Shown here: piece after piece, positions 22,904 through 34,900 of the stretch | Layout of the letters: the number at the start of each line of letters is the position of its first letter | How positions within the stretch are numbered: the first letter of the stretch is position 1 | From: Combretum micranthum | Taxonomy: Eukaryota; Streptophyta; Magnoliopsida; Myrtales; Combretaceae | NCBI GenBank assembly: GCA_024138025.1 | Contig: JAMXBD010001050.1 | Location: 124,001-188,000 of the forward strand | Direction: 5' to 3' | DNA length: 64,000 nucleotides | The notes under the pieces: generated by a model | The model's database searches: none | What the model was told of the DNA's origin: nothing | What the model saw: the letters and a program-made list of their open reading frames with translations, nothing else | Translations under genes and position numbers: made by a program

Positions 22904-23061
22904 TTACTGCTGCAATGATAGCCTTAGGATTTGCTTCACCAAGTCCTTATCATGTGATTTCTTAATTAACTCAATGAGTTGATTTCCGGGTACATTTGAA
23001 CTATTGAACTCACTGTTATCCTCAGGTTTTGCCATAGCATGGGTCAACAATTTAAAAAGAA
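22904..23061 (-). CDS. Possible terminal exon of an unrecognised gene (hypothetical, partial)
   Basis: On the minus strand an acceptor-like AATTTTTAG (AG at 23063-23062) is followed by an open frame to a TAA at 22906-22904. It reads LFKLLTHAMAKPEDNSEF and ends KQILRLSLQQ. The internal ATG starts a 43-codon frame. Composition is protein-like (mixed charge, ending in a possible amphipathic helix) and unlike the low-complexity frames elsewhere in the window. I recognise no family. No convincing upstream exon is seen to the right, so this may be an isolated exon, a captured fragment or chance. Confidence 0.28.
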
Positions 23062-24240
23062 CTAAAAATTTAAAATATGGTTCTTATGCCTTGCAAAATA
23101 ATAAATGTTTTGGTGGTACATTAATTAAGATTTACTAGTAATATAATGTGTTATTTACATACATAAAAAAGTGATGATTTTTCATAATTAAATATTTCTC
23201 CAAAAGTACTAGAAAATTTAATGCACGTCGGCTACAATAAGATTAAAAGCATGGACTCCTGTCCTTTTCTCTTAAATAAAGCTTTTTTCATTAAATGCTG
23301 AAATGACAACTACCAGTGAACTATGCATATTTTCTTTTCCGAAAAGAAAGGTAAACAAGATATTTTTGAAGTATCTAATTTTCTTAAAACACTCTCTTTT
23401 ACTTGCTCAAAATCTATTCTTGCAAAATCATAGCATTTTAGCTTGAAAAAATCCAAGATCATGTTTATGAGCTTTACAACCAGATTTTTGAAACAAAGAA
23501 GTAAAGTGATCTTCAAACGAACAATAGGTAACTTTGTTTTCACCTTATTTTCATGAAGTTAGATTAGTATCTTCGTTTGGTATGTTTTTGAAAGTTGCAG
23601 AAAGAATCTCTAATAAATACACCAACACATGTGCACGTTTCACCATTTACGCATGAAACTTCGTTTTAGCAGATATTATGTCTTGGAAAACCGAGGAATA
23701 AATCTGGTTCATTAAGGAACGTCGAGTTTAATAGGTATAACGTGTTATAAAAATATTCCTAGGCTTTGCTTTCTGAAAAGTTCCAACGTATGTTTTCTAA
23801 GCTTGTTGAGGCATAAAAGTTTTGGCAAATCTGTTATCTGTGTTAAAAAAATGGTTTTTCAAGCTTTATCTGAACAAAGATGATGAGATATGTTATAGAA
23901 CAAAATAAACCATCCCTCTTAGTTCTTTTGATGTTCTAGAGATAGGTTTTAGATGTTTAGTCTTGTGTTGGATCTGTCTGAAGTTTTAGTTGTTGAGTTA
24001 GGATGTTTTGATGCGTGTTTTAATGTTTAAACCTGATCTAGAAGTGTCGTGAGATGATAGAGTTGTTTGGGTGTTGGTTTGTATGTTGTTGTTGACGTCG
24101 AGGTCTAGTTTTGCTCTAAGAGTTGTTCTGTTGTTGTTGTCAAGGCTTAAATCTTGCCTTAAGTGTGGTTTTGAGCATTGTTAGTGTCGCACCCTATGTT
24201 AGCCCTCGTGTGGCTCGAAGGTAAGCTTAGTGTAAGTGTT
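23062..24240. other. Unrecognised AT-rich DNA
   Basis: No supported gene. A minus open stretch at 23310-23543 has no recognisable motif. The segment may include the unmarked 5' part of the diverged LTR that ends at 26027. Confidence 0.3.
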
Positions 24241-24249
24241 GAGGGATAA

Positions 24250-24510
24250 AGTTTTTATGAATAATGCCTGTAGTGGCCTAAAGTTGAGCCCTTGACTTGC
24301 CCTTGATAGACATAAAGCTTATCGTGCCTTAAAAATATTCAAGTAAGAATACTTAATGACCGTTGTGGTCTATTGTCGAGCCCACGACATGACCCGCAAT
24401 AGCCCCTAAAGCTTATCGCGGCTAAAGTTAAAATGAAGCCTTGAAGCACAGCTTTGGTCGAGGCCTAAGGTCGAGCCCTCAATGTGAACCGTGCATGTTT
24501 TTAATTGCTT
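24250..24510 (+). repeat. Diverged tandem repeat, ~91-96 bp period
   Basis: Three units share GTYGAGCCC (near 24283, 24374 and 24470). The first two also share AAAGCTTATCG (near 24308 and 24402). The units differ at many positions, so the array is old. Confidence 0.6.
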
Positions 24511-24749
24511 TCAACCCTCAAATTTATTAAGACACGACATGTTTTCTTGCACCTAAGTACCTAGAAACCCTTTCCTAAGTAACCTCGATTGATAGTTAGT
24601 GTAGAACAAGCTTAGTTTTGGGTAGCGATGTGACCTCGACCCAATCTTAGTTGAATGTGATAGTGCTAAGCTTAAGTTAAGAAGTTTATAATGAGAATCT
24701 AGAATGCTTAAAGCTTTAATAAGAGTTTTATCTTTTTATTATGTGTTGT

Positions 24750-26027
24750 TGATAGGTACTTCAATCAAGACCTTGACTTTCCTGAAGACTACTATGACCT
24801 TTGAACAATATGCAAAGTTGAGTGACATGAATCCTATCATGATGACTGTGCTTCTAATTTAGTTGCGCTAGTTTATAAATAAATTCAATTGATTGTGTTT
24901 GGGGATGGGGATAATGTATGTTGTGTGATGCATGGTGTTGTGACAAGCTTTAATAACAGAAGTGATGATAACCTCCTTGAAGATGGTGTGAAATGAATCA
25001 TTGTTGATTTCTGAATATGGTATGATTGCTAATAACCTAATTTAAAAATTACCTAACTTTTAATCTAAAAATGACATGCATGGCATGATAACACGTTGCA
25101 TTAGCATAGTACCCATGTCACGTGTTGGTATTGCGATTCTGCGATGGTGCCTTGTCACTTGCAGAAGAGTTTCGAGTGGGGCCATCGTAGGGTTGTCGGT
25201 CCTACGAGAACTATGCAAGCACTGAAGGATGTTACTTGTGTTAGAATCAACTTTAGGGTACCAACACTTTGAGAATTCTAATGGTTTGAAGGGAAGTGGT
25301 GGTTATATTGACAATATATATGCAAGTAACAAATGATTTTCAAAGAAAATTCTCCCTCCTTAGCTTTACTAAGTGGCAGTTTGAGGTTGTCTTGCTAATA
25401 CATATATTTATATGATGATGAGTTGAGAAAGTCCCCTCTTCCTTTATTCTTAATCTCTTCTAAGCATGTACTTCTTACGATTGATCCCTTCAACCCCCAA
25501 GAGAGGGAATAAATCCCCATTAGTTTGGATTCCGATCATCCAAACTATGAATTACATATGATTGAGTGTAACATTGCATATGTTTGTAATTAAAACTTGC
25601 TTGATGTTCGTTTGAAAAGATATTTGATTCAGTTATCTCACTGAGCTGTGGTATGCTAACACTCCTTCAAATTTTACATGCTTTTAGGATCTCTAAAGAG
25701 GATCCAAGCTAGTGATAAGTAGAAATAGTAGATTTCGATGGGAAAATCTAGGGCTCAAGTGAGAGTGAAGATATTTCTCTTGTGTAGAACCTTTTGTTGT
25801 TTCCTTTAAGTTTATGAAACCTTGTTAAGGGTTGTTCTTTGTGCATGAATGATGTTTTGTCATCAAGAACTTATATGTATTATGAAATTTCTTATCTTGA
25901 TAGCCTTGCGATCCTGTTTTAAATTTGTCTACACCATGGTGTATCTTATGGTATGTGATAACTATGGAAATTTTCTTAAAAGGCATTGGTAATCATCGAT
26001 GCTACTAGGGTGCCCTGTAGGGTGTGA
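24750..26027 (+). mobile_element. 3' part of a strongly diverged LTR of the same superfamily (plus)
   Basis: The terminus CTAGGGTGCCCTGTAGGGTG then TGACA parallels the family end. Upstream lie, in the same order as in other copies, a GATAG|GT acceptor-like site (24750s), CTTTCCTGAAGACTACTATG, AAGTTGAGTGA in place of the donor, GCATGGCAT, GAATAAATCC after the CCC block, and ATCTCACTGAGCT. The left end and target-site duplication could not be placed. It is either an old copy or a sister family. Confidence 0.6.
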
Positions 26028-27615
26028 CACTCACTAAGATAAGTTAATGCCTCTCTCTAGTGTCAAGAACTCTAGATCTATATTATACCACTGGAATCTC
26101 TTCATAAGCTATCAACAACTTAGACCCATTAAAGATCAATAATCCTTTGATTAAAAACCCATTTTAATAAATTTTAAATCAAGTGACAGAAAGTTTCGCT
26201 ATCGTTATCTCTAGGTGGTTATGAGCAACTCCATTAGTAGAATATATCTATTCAAAAGAGTGATTTTTTAACCCATTTATTTGAAATAAAACATACATAT
26301 ACATGGTGTACACACATAAACCCACAAATTAAAGTTGGAGGTACTAATTACGAGTACCGAAACTATATTCAATTAAAAATACATTGAAATCATATGAATC
26401 GGGTCTTGAGTTCATAACCCTAAGCTAAAACGATTATTTATCCATGGATATGAACATGAAACACAAATTCAGGAAAAATAATATCAAATGAAAATAAATG
26501 TCACCTATTAACCATAAATTCTAATAGAAACAAATCTCGAATTAATTCATATTTACCTAGAAAACTCGAATTCCTAGCAAAATAACACTTTCTTTGACTA
26601 GTAATTCTCTCTCTCATATTTACACCTATTCTATGTTAGAAATTTATTATAATATGGTATAATTCTATTACAATGTCTATGCACGTTTATTTATATGTAT
26701 CAGCACAAAAAACGTGAAGAATTTATTTGTCGATGTAGCAAATTCCTTATAACAAGCTTTCTATGAAACTTCACATGCACATGACAGAGTGACTTTATGT
26801 GGGTAAATTTGCGGCCTCAAATGATGGTCACAGTAGAAACTGTGTGCAAATGACGTGAAGCGTAGTTTGTCTCAGCTTAAATCACAATCAAGAACCATGG
26901 GTGCGACTGGAAGCATAATTGAATCTATCTTCAAATATCTTTATTGTTTTACTCCAATTCTTAGTCAAATCACTTTGCTTCTTCCTTTAATGATCTTACG
27001 AAATGAAAAACAATAATTAAACATTAATAGTACAAATTTTTAGGAATTCAACCAATAAAGGATCTAATCAATCATGAATTCCTAAGATTTGGATAGAGTA
27101 GAAATGACTTATCAAATTTCTCCGCACTTAAGCTTTGCTTCTCTTCAAGAAAATTATCATGTGAAAACCAAAGAGCAAAGCTTGTTAAATAGGAAAAATA
27201 AATCATGAATGGAATTCGACCAAATCAAACTTAAAGTTCTCATTTAATTCAACTCAATTACTTAGTAACCTCAGCATTCTATTGTAAATTACTTCATTCA
27301 ATCTTACCAGATCATGTGCTACGGTTACTTTTACAAAAATCACTAAACTTACCCAAGTAGATAAGTCTTTACCCTTATTATTTAAGCTATAATCTAAAGC
27401 AAAAATTATTTAAAATATCAAACAAAGTAAAAGAGACTCAATCGATTTCATCCCCTTAGATTTATAAGTATATAGTTCCTTAGTCATCTCTAAAGCATTA
27501 CACTCATATGTGTGTGCATATACATTAGTTCATCCCTTGAATCTCTTTCCTTATTTGTAATTTCAATCATTATTCATTTTTTTTGTTTCATTGATATAGC
27601 TTGGTTGACAAAGAG

Positions 27616-27950
27616 GATGAATCATTTCTCTCTAAGGGACTAAGATACACCCATATCAACTAGCCTTTTTGAGCACTTTTCAATTTCATTTGATTTGATA
27701 AGTTATTAGTAAAGGAGTCAAGCCTTTCTCTTCTGAGGGACCAAGACTTACCTATACTAAAAACTATTTTCTTTCCTTTGCTATTTCTTCATGCTTCAAT
27801 TAAAAGTGGAGTGAAGCCTTGCTCTTTTAAGGGACCAAGTCCTGTCCATATTAACTAAACATGATGATTCATTTCATGGCCTATTTAAAATTGATAGAGA
27901 GGGTTAAAAAATTGCTCTTCTAAGGCACCAACCTTTGCTTATGTCAATCC
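27616..27950 (-). repeat. Four-unit diverged tandem array, 93-100 bp period
   Basis: Cores of the form CTCTTCTAAGGGACCAAG begin near 27628, 27728, 27822 and 27915. Each is followed by a YCYATATYAACTA-like stretch. Spacing is about 100, 94 and 93 bp. Arrays of this kind are common in the untranslated parts of plant LTR elements. Confidence 0.65.
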
Positions 27951-28259
27951 TAAGCTCAAAAGCAAGATGATGAAAAGCATCATTGAGGCTTTTAAAGATT
28001 AATTGGGTGGCCTTACTAGGGTTCTTAAGTTAATCCCAGCTCTAGATTCTTAAATTAAATAACAAGTGAAACTACTCTACATGGAGATTATAAAATGATT
28101 TTAACAAGGTAAAGTTAACTCAAAAGCAATATGATGATCAATATGTAGAAACTAAGAAACACCTAAAGAATATGGATTATGCACTAAAAATGATTTCCTT
28201 TTAAGCTCAAAAACTAATTCATGCATAACAACAACAATAATAAATAAAGAGATAGGGAA

Positions 28260-28740
28260 AGAAAAGTTTGCACCGTGATTTTAACATGGAGTTCGATTCG
28301 TCCCCTAGTCTCCACAATCCATAACAATTGCCTCCTTCAATGGAGGACTTCACAACTTTATTCACAACAAAATAGTTGCTTTAATAGAGGACTTCAACAC
28401 ATCAATAATACAAATGCTTGAGTTAAGTTTTTAGAAACTTGAACACACTAGACTCAACTCAAGACCTCACCAAATTACTCACAACTCACTTAGTGTAGTG
28501 TTTGATAAAGGATAGCAATAACAGAGCACTTAGCACTACACTTAGCTCTCACTCACACAATATCGCAATTTACAATTAAAGCTTGTAGAGAGTGTTTACA
28601 AGGAAATGCTTGTAATGAATAAGTTCTAGAACTAGCCTACAAGACCCAAAACACTTGTATTTATAAGATCTTCAAGCCTCCTAGCTGTTACCAACAAAAC
28701 ACAACTCCAACGGTCGAGTAAGAGAGGCTCCAACGGCTAT
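28260..28740 (-). mobile_element. LTR/leader-like segment resembling a Ty1/copia U3-R-U5
   Basis: On the minus strand TATAAATA (28665-28658) is followed by a leader, two direct repeats around GAAGTCCTCYATTRAAG (near 28387 and 28345), and CCATGTTAAAATCACGGTG (near 28275). I recall a similar ACGTTAAAATC...GTG close to the U5 of plant copia (SIRE-like) LTRs; that comparison is from memory. Ends were not located. Confidence 0.35.
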
Positions 28741-29016
28741 TTTTCTGTCAAATACCATCCTGACGCTATAGGCCTACCGTCTGGATGCTATCTACAAATA
28801 AAGCAGCAAATTTTGATAAATGGATAAGTTTATCATATTCTATACATACGATAACCAACTACACAAATTCTTACCCTTGTCTTCTATATTGTAGAATGGT
28901 TGGTTGTCTCCTGTAGTGATGGTTGGTGTCTTGGTTGGTTGATCCTTAATTGTTGGGAGGTCAAGTGGAGACTATAGGTTGTAAAAGAGGGAAAATTTCA
29001 CATTATTGAAGTGTTA

Positions 29017-29036
29017 GTGTGTGTGTGTGTGTGTGT
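29017..29036 (+). repeat. (GT)10 microsatellite
   Basis: Ten perfect GT units, in the presumed leader of the minus LTR 26061-30079 (AC on the sense strand). Confidence 0.95.
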
Positions 29037-29102
29037 CACGGTATAGATAAGAGAAGGGGGCTGGTAGTTTAGATAGGTTACTTAATTTTTTTGTTGGCAT
29101 TG

Positions 29103-29110
29103 TATTTATA
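29103..29110 (-). promoter_or_regulatory. TATA box of the diverged minus LTR
   Basis: TATAAATA on the minus strand in the context CCTCTATAAATACAATG. Confidence 0.45.
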
Positions 29111-30079
29111 GAGGTTGAGTGATTTATGAAGAAAGAGTTAAAGTAATTTAATATAGTTTTTTGCTCGAATTCTGGTGTGTTTGTGCATGTCATGGTAAGC
29201 TGAAGGGAAGGGGAGGGCAGCATTCCAAGTCAACTTAGCTGATTTGTAAGGGTGATATTTGTTGTAATTATTAGGGCCTTGTTGGTGCAATTTAATTGGA
29301 TCAATTGTCTTATTTTTGGGCCTCTTATACTCCTTGATTTTTACTTTACTGCAGGTGGAACGTGTAAAAATTTTTTAGTAGTAAAGTGGATCTCTTCACC
29401 ACCGTAAATGGTAACTAACACTAAGAGAAATAATAAAAAAATTTAAATATTTGGCTAATTACGTCAAAAACTATCCCCTACGTGTATATTTATATCAGTT
29501 ATGTAAGAATTTTATTCTAAAAAAATTTAATTTAGTCCTAAAATATTTCTACAATGTTGTTAACTTCAGATTTTAAGTTTAAAATTTACACGATTTAGTA
29601 TTTTTAAAGTTTTGCCTTACGCGATTAGGGTTTTAGGGCTTAATAGGTCAAAATAAAATTGGTATCTACGGACTGTAATTTTTCTAACTAAAATTATGGT
29701 GTGGTCTAAATTTTTATTTGAAACCTAGATTTTTAATTATGGGTCTATTTATAGCTTTTTAGTACCTATTTATAACCCTGATGGTTTATCTTTAATGGGT
29801 CATTCTTATTCTATACATACTACAAGTTATTGGCTTTCTAATGCTCTTGAAATAAAAGTCTATTTATACTTATATTCTAGGTTCTTGACTCAGATTATGA
29901 ATTCTAGCTGTAGTGTCTTTTAATATCTAGAAATTTCTAACCTAAGGTTTTTAGATCATAAGTAGGTTCACAATACTCTAAAATTTCTAATTAAAGTCAA
30001 CCGGGTCTCAAAATCCAATTTTCATCCTATTTTACTATTCTAGTTATTAGTACTACTCTTAGAATCATTGGGGTTTACA

Positions 30080-30084
30080 TCTAG
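30080..30084. repeat. Target-site duplication TCTAG, right copy
   Basis: Matches TCTAG at 26056-26060. Confidence 0.65.
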
Positions 30085-30136
30085 TGCTCTATTTTACCAG
30101 CACATTCGCTAGTACATAAACGTAAAGGAAACTCAC

Positions 30137-30203
30137 TTGTCCATAGCGATCTTCTATCAATCGAAGTAATCATCGAGAAAGAGAAGATCTTGGTCCGTGT
30201 TGC
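30137..30203 (-). other. Predicted LTR mini-exon (67 nt, minus)
   Basis: On the minus strand the acceptor is TTTCTTTTGTTTAG (AG at 30205-30204) and the donor GTGAGTTTCC (GT at 30136-30135). GCTATGGACAA closes the exon. Confidence 0.42.
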
Positions 30204-31818
30204 CTAAACAAAAGAAATACCTAAAATGAGTATTTCATCTAAGATCTACTTAAATTTTCTAACTCTATCTTATTAGGTTCGTCGAAATTCGAATGAATGG
30301 AAATTCCAACTTAAAATGGCCACAACTTACTCATTTTAACTAGGAATTTCACCTATTATATACCGTTTTCTACCTACTAAAAAATATCTATCCATTTCTA
30401 AAGTTATTTCCATCATAAAATGTCATTTGGGTCTCGGAAAAGTAGGGTACAGAGCTGTTACGAAAATCCTAGATTTCAAAACACAATTTTTCAAACTTTT
30501 CTCCATTCAAGAATTCTTGTACGAAAATATAGTTACTTGTATAGTTGAAGAATTTTTTGAATATATATCTATATGATATATATATATATATGTGGACTCA
30601 TATTTTATGCATGAATCTAGTGGTGTTCTCTCAACAATGATTTTTCCAAAACAATGTGTCTTAAATGTTGGAAAAAGTTAAGACTTGAATAAGTCTTTTT
30701 AATTTTATTAGGAAAATTTCTTAAATTATTATAAGTGAGTGTTTCCTTCTTTTAACTTCATTTATTAACCTTTGAAAATACTTTAAAATTTCTAAAAATA
30801 ATTTTAGTCTTTTTAAGATTCCTACAACTTCATTCTAGTAGCTTCTTGGTGAGTAATAATGATTTCCTAAGTTGTTCACTAATTTTATTTCCTAAGAGAA
30901 ATCTGTTTTCTTAAAAAGTGAGCTTCTTGATGATCTTGCTAAACTTGTTTGTCCTTAGTACTTCAGAGTTTTGATGATCTTTCACAAATAAGTTTAAAGA
31001 AACTTTTTGCTAAGTAAGAATTTGAAATCTTAAGTTTTTAAAGAAAACTTTTCCATTTTATCATCTTTAAAAGGAGTATGTGTGAAATTTACTTTATGCA
31101 TCCTTTGATAAAATTCTAATGTATCATTGTTATTAAGACTTATGAGCTTATTCGAATTTTTGGAAAAGGTTTGTGAAGGTAAAACTCTTAGTTTTTAATG
31201 AAAATCCTTCTTTAAGTAACAAAAATTTATTTTTGAAAAGAGTTCATAAAAACATTTTCTTCATATTTTTGTTGAGACAATATCAATACGCCCATGCATG
31301 AGCATGAACATGAACATGTAATCATGAGAAATATAATCAATATAACATAACAAGATAAAATAAATGTAATCAGAGCATAATAGTAAAGTCAAGTATTGGG
31401 AACCTTAGATTCATCAAGGTATCCCGGGACTAAGAATGGACTATTTCCAAAAAGAAAAGAAAAGAAATGAAAGAAAATTGTTTTGACTTGATGAGGACAA
31501 GTCTAAGATTAGAAAGACTAGTCTTAATAATTTGCATGAAATAAGTAAATAAATAAATAAAAAGTGAGCTTATATGCGCTAAAGAAATATATATATATAT
31601 ATATATACATAATATTATATAGAAGTTAGATTAGAGCAAATAATAATAACAATAATAACAACAATATAATAACAATAATGACATAATAGAAGATATAACA
31701 TGAACAAAAACAAAACATGAACATATTATTGCATCTTTAATCCTCATGAGTCTAAAAAACATACACTAAGCTCATACTAAGTTGTATGAACATGATGAGT
31801 ATATGTGAGAAGTTTTAT

Positions 31819-32004
31819 CTAAGGTTATGTGTATGTTGAAGAGGAAAGGAAGTGTTTGTAGTAATATGTAGGTGGTGTTTTTGTGGGGAAGAGAGGAAGC
31901 TTGGAAGAGAAATTGAGAGAGGGAATTTGTGAAGTGATTTTGGCGGAGTTTTGATATGAAACTGAGTTGTGTAAAAGAATGAAGGAGGAATGGGGGTATT
32001 TATA
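31819..32004 (-). promoter_or_regulatory. LTR core promoter and leader (minus LTR remnant)
   Basis: TATAAATA at 32004-31997. The leader ends CCTTAG|ATAAAA, so the donor GT has mutated to AT. Confidence 0.55.
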
Positions 32005-32710
32005 GAGTTTTGGAATAGAAATTAGATATAATTAAATAAAATGAAAAAAAAAATAGAGAGTGATGAGAGAGAGAGTGGACGGCAACCTTGGGAAAAGAGG
32101 AGAAAAATTGATTAAATTTATTGTTTTGTAATAAAAAGAAGTAATGTGTAATGTGTGATGTGATTAAAGTTGTATGGAGAAGGTAAATTGTAAGATATAG
32201 GTATGACGGTGTGCAAGAATAGAGTGTAAGAAAAAGTAAAGATAGTGAAATAGTAATGAATAGTAGAAATAGTACTTTGAATAGTATATTAGACAGTTAA
32301 AATACTGGTAGTAAAGAAAATATGCATAAAAGGCCAATATCTGATATTTTTAGTTACCAAAAAATTCTAAAACTGATATTTTTGAAAACCTTATATTTTT
32401 TTTATGAGTTAAATAGTATTTTAGGAATATTTTCAATATCCGGTGTATTGAGGCATTATTTTTGAAAACTGATCCCGTTCGGATACGAAAGATACTAGAA
32501 AATTGTAAATATGATATTTTTAAGCTTTCTTATACTACTACGAACCATTATCCAAAATTATCTCAATTTCATTGTTTAGGATTTAAGAACACGAGATCGC
32601 CAGATCTAGATTAACTAGACTAAATAGAGAACTATGTTAACTTTAGGGTTCTAGTTTTACTTTCTATTCTTAGGGTTTACTATAATTGCCGAAAAATCTA
32701 GGGGCTTACA

Positions 32711-33558
32711 GCTTCACTTGCAATTAAGATGATTTCTCCAACTACGGTTATATGTCTTACTAGAAGGATCATGTTTTTTTGGTCCATTATAATTTTCTAA
32801 CAAACACTACATTCTTAGTTATCACACCATCAGAACTTTATCCCAAGCTTCCATTAATCATGTTAACTTGGCCAACGCTCATGGTCAAACCATTGATCTT
32901 TTTAAACAAGGCCTTTGTCTTGAAAGTCAAAGAGGTCATTATGTCCAATTCAAAGACACTTCCAGGTCTCTCTTTTCTAGCTCTACCAGATGACCATTGG
33001 TAATGATTATTGGCTATGTTCTCAAAGAGATGTAAACACTCCTTAGGGGATTTATTATTCAAGCTCTCTCCTATTACTGCATCGATTTAACTACCCAGTG
33101 CTATAATTTAAACCATTGTAGAATGTTTACACTTGGGTCCACTCTGGCAATCCATGGTGAGGGCACTTCCTTAATAGGACCTTCCACCTCTCAAAGGTCG
33201 TAAAGGATTTCAAATTCAAATTGCTGGAAAGAAGTAATGTCAACTCTCAACTTGGCTGTCTTAGATGGTGGAAAATATCTCCTCATGAAATGTTTAGCCA
33301 TTTATTGCCAAGTTGTATGGACTGCCTAGGAAGGTTATTCAAACATTTCTTTGCATTCCCTCTAAGTGAAAGAGGAAAGAGTCTTGGATGTATAGCATCA
33401 TTGGAGGCCGCATTAATTTTGAAGGTGTCACAAATTTATAAAACCTATTGATAGTGTGTGTTAGTTACCTCATCCTGCAATCCATTGAAATGCACATACT
33501 GTTATACCATCGAAATGACATTGGTCTTAATTTCAAAATTATTAGCTGCCACCCTAGT
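32711..33558 (-). pseudogene. Ty3/gypsy Athila/Tat-type gag fragment, main part
   Basis: On the minus strand, reading from 33558 down, the translation gives ANNFEIK...MV, then ICDTFKINAASNDAIHPRLF, LSLRGNAKKCLNNLPRQSIQ, FPPSKTAKLRVDITSFQQFE, FERWKVLLRKCPHHGLPEWT, TFYNGLNY, and NNKSPKECLHLFENIANNHY-QW. These are the diagnostic gag motifs of plant Athila/Tat Ty3/gypsy elements (EICDTFKING, RLFPFSL, CPHHGLPxW, TFYNGL, NNxYQW). Several frameshifts and stops are present. The N-terminal part is displaced to 38187 by the LTR 33559-38186. The C-terminal part is cut off by the minus LTR ending at 32710, and no pol remains. Confidence 0.85.
33554..33558. repeat. Target-site duplication CTAGT, left copy
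   Basis: Four of five bases match CTAGG at 38187-38191; the last base has diverged. Confidence 0.7.
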
Positions 33559-34697
33559 TGTAAACCCCATAATTTTCCATACCTCTTAGAAAATAATCCT
33601 AGGGTTAAATAGCGAAAGCAAGACCCTGAAAATTGATCCAAGTTAAAGCCAAATTCTAAATAAGATCAAATATGAAAAATTTCTGACCTTGAGAAAAAGA
33701 GAACCCTAAAAATTAAAATGAAAAATCCAACATTGATTTGATTCTACACCCAAATCGAAATGATATATCCATGTAACACTCAAGGACAAAATACTATAAT
33801 CTTAAACCCTTAAGTGAATTTTGAAATTAGACAGTTCAATTACCACAAAAAGTCAAATAGAGTCAACCCATAACCCTAGACTTGATTAAACAATCCTGGG
33901 AATTGAAAAATAGTAAATAAATCATAAAAATGAAGTAAAATATAAATTTTGAATAAAAAATATAACACGGTCAAAAACTCAAAAATTTTATAATCTTACG
34001 AATAAATCAAGAAGTCGGAGTCAAACCGGAATCCTAAAGTCAACCTAGAGCAATAACAAACTTTAGTGGATTTAGATCTGACAATCTCGCGCTCTAAACT
34101 CTTAAATAATAAAATTGAGTTAATAATGGGTTATAATCTATAATAATATAATGAAGCTTAAAAATATCAGATTCGTCGAAATTTAGTTCGTTTTGAACTT
34201 GTACGATAAAAGATTTCGAAAATTGTGTCCTAGTACACAAAATAGTAAAAATGTTTCAATAACACCATTAAACTCAAAATAATATGATGATTCCAAAAAT
34301 ATCAATTTTAGAATATTTTTTAATATAAAAATATTTGGTATAGCCCATTTACGCATATCTTTATTACTACCGGTATTTTATTTGTCTAGTATACTATTCA
34401 TTGTACTATTCTACTATTCATTTATCTCTACTTTTACTATTCGTTGTACTATTCTACTATTTATTTATCTCTACTTTTTTTTTTTTACAACCTATAAACC
34501 TATTTCTTATATTTACATTACCAATATTACTTTTTACTTAGCTTTTTTTACATTTTATTTACTTTTCTTTATTAAAATTAATTTTTTATCACTCTCTCTC
34601 TTCTCCTTTATATAGCCGGCCACCTTGCTCTCTCTCCCCCATATTTTATTTTCTTTTTCATTTATTTTTAGTTCTCTGAATTCCCTCCATATTTATC

Positions 34698-34900
34698 TAT
34701 AAATACCCCTTCCCTCCTTCACTTCTTATATACTTTTCTTTTATCATAATAAAACTCTACCAAAATCATTTCTCAACTTCTCTCTCTAATTTTCCTCTCT
34801 AAATTTCTCTTTCCAAATCTCTCTTTTCTTTCCATTCCATTAATATCTCCATATAACCAACAACAAAATCTTTCTTCCTCCCTCTCCACATAAACCTTAG
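34698..34900 (+). promoter_or_regulatory. LTR core promoter and leader (LTR 33559-38186)
   Basis: TATAAATA at 34698-34705 with CCCC following. The leader ends CCTTAG|ATAGAA, so the donor GT is mutated. Confidence 0.55.

Larger units (their letters stand above)
26061..30079 (-). mobile_element. Diverged minus LTR (or LTR-like insertion), 4019 bp
   Basis: It starts TGTCAAGAAC, ends CATTGGGGTTTACA, and is flanked by perfect TCTAG duplications (26056-26060 and 30080-30084). Both ends match the family rule for minus copies (TGTCA...TTTACA). A minus TATAAATA at 29110-29103 lies about 970 bp from the sense start, comparable to other copies. The interior is very different from them. It contains a second minus TATAAATA (28665-28658), a 93-100 bp repeat array (27616-27950) and a GT tract. 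It may be a composite, with an older copia-like LTR inside. Confidence 0.6.
30085..32710 (-). mobile_element. Minus LTR remnant (sense 5' part), 2.6 kb
   Basis: It ends AAAATCTAGGGGCTTACA at 32710, the family sense start, directly against the gag fragment. GCTTC (32711-32715) would be its right duplication. On the sense strand TATAAATA is at 32004-31997, the donor position has decayed to AG|AT (31819-31817), the stem-loop lies near 30313-30341, and the mini-exon is 30203-30137. The sense 3' third is not found in intact form to the left. It was interrupted by the insertion 26061-30079 and probably truncated. Confidence 0.8.

Noticed and set aside
23009..26032. CTCAC at 23009-23013 followed by TG, and CTCAC after the LTR end at 26027, as a target-site duplication pair
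   Set aside because: The candidate left boundary falls inside a coherent open frame on the minus strand, and the bases after it (TGTTATCCTC) do not resemble the family start TGTAARC. A chance match of this size is not unlikely over several kilobases.
27616..27950. CRISPR-like array
   Set aside because: The units are diverged 93-100 bp tandem repeats without short identical repeats or unique spacers, in a plant context.
32711..32715. GCTTC as a proven duplication of the minus LTR ending at 32710
   Set aside because: No matching GCTTC next to a TGTCA start was found to the left. A GAAGTGAAGC near 22634 is inverted and probably coincidental.
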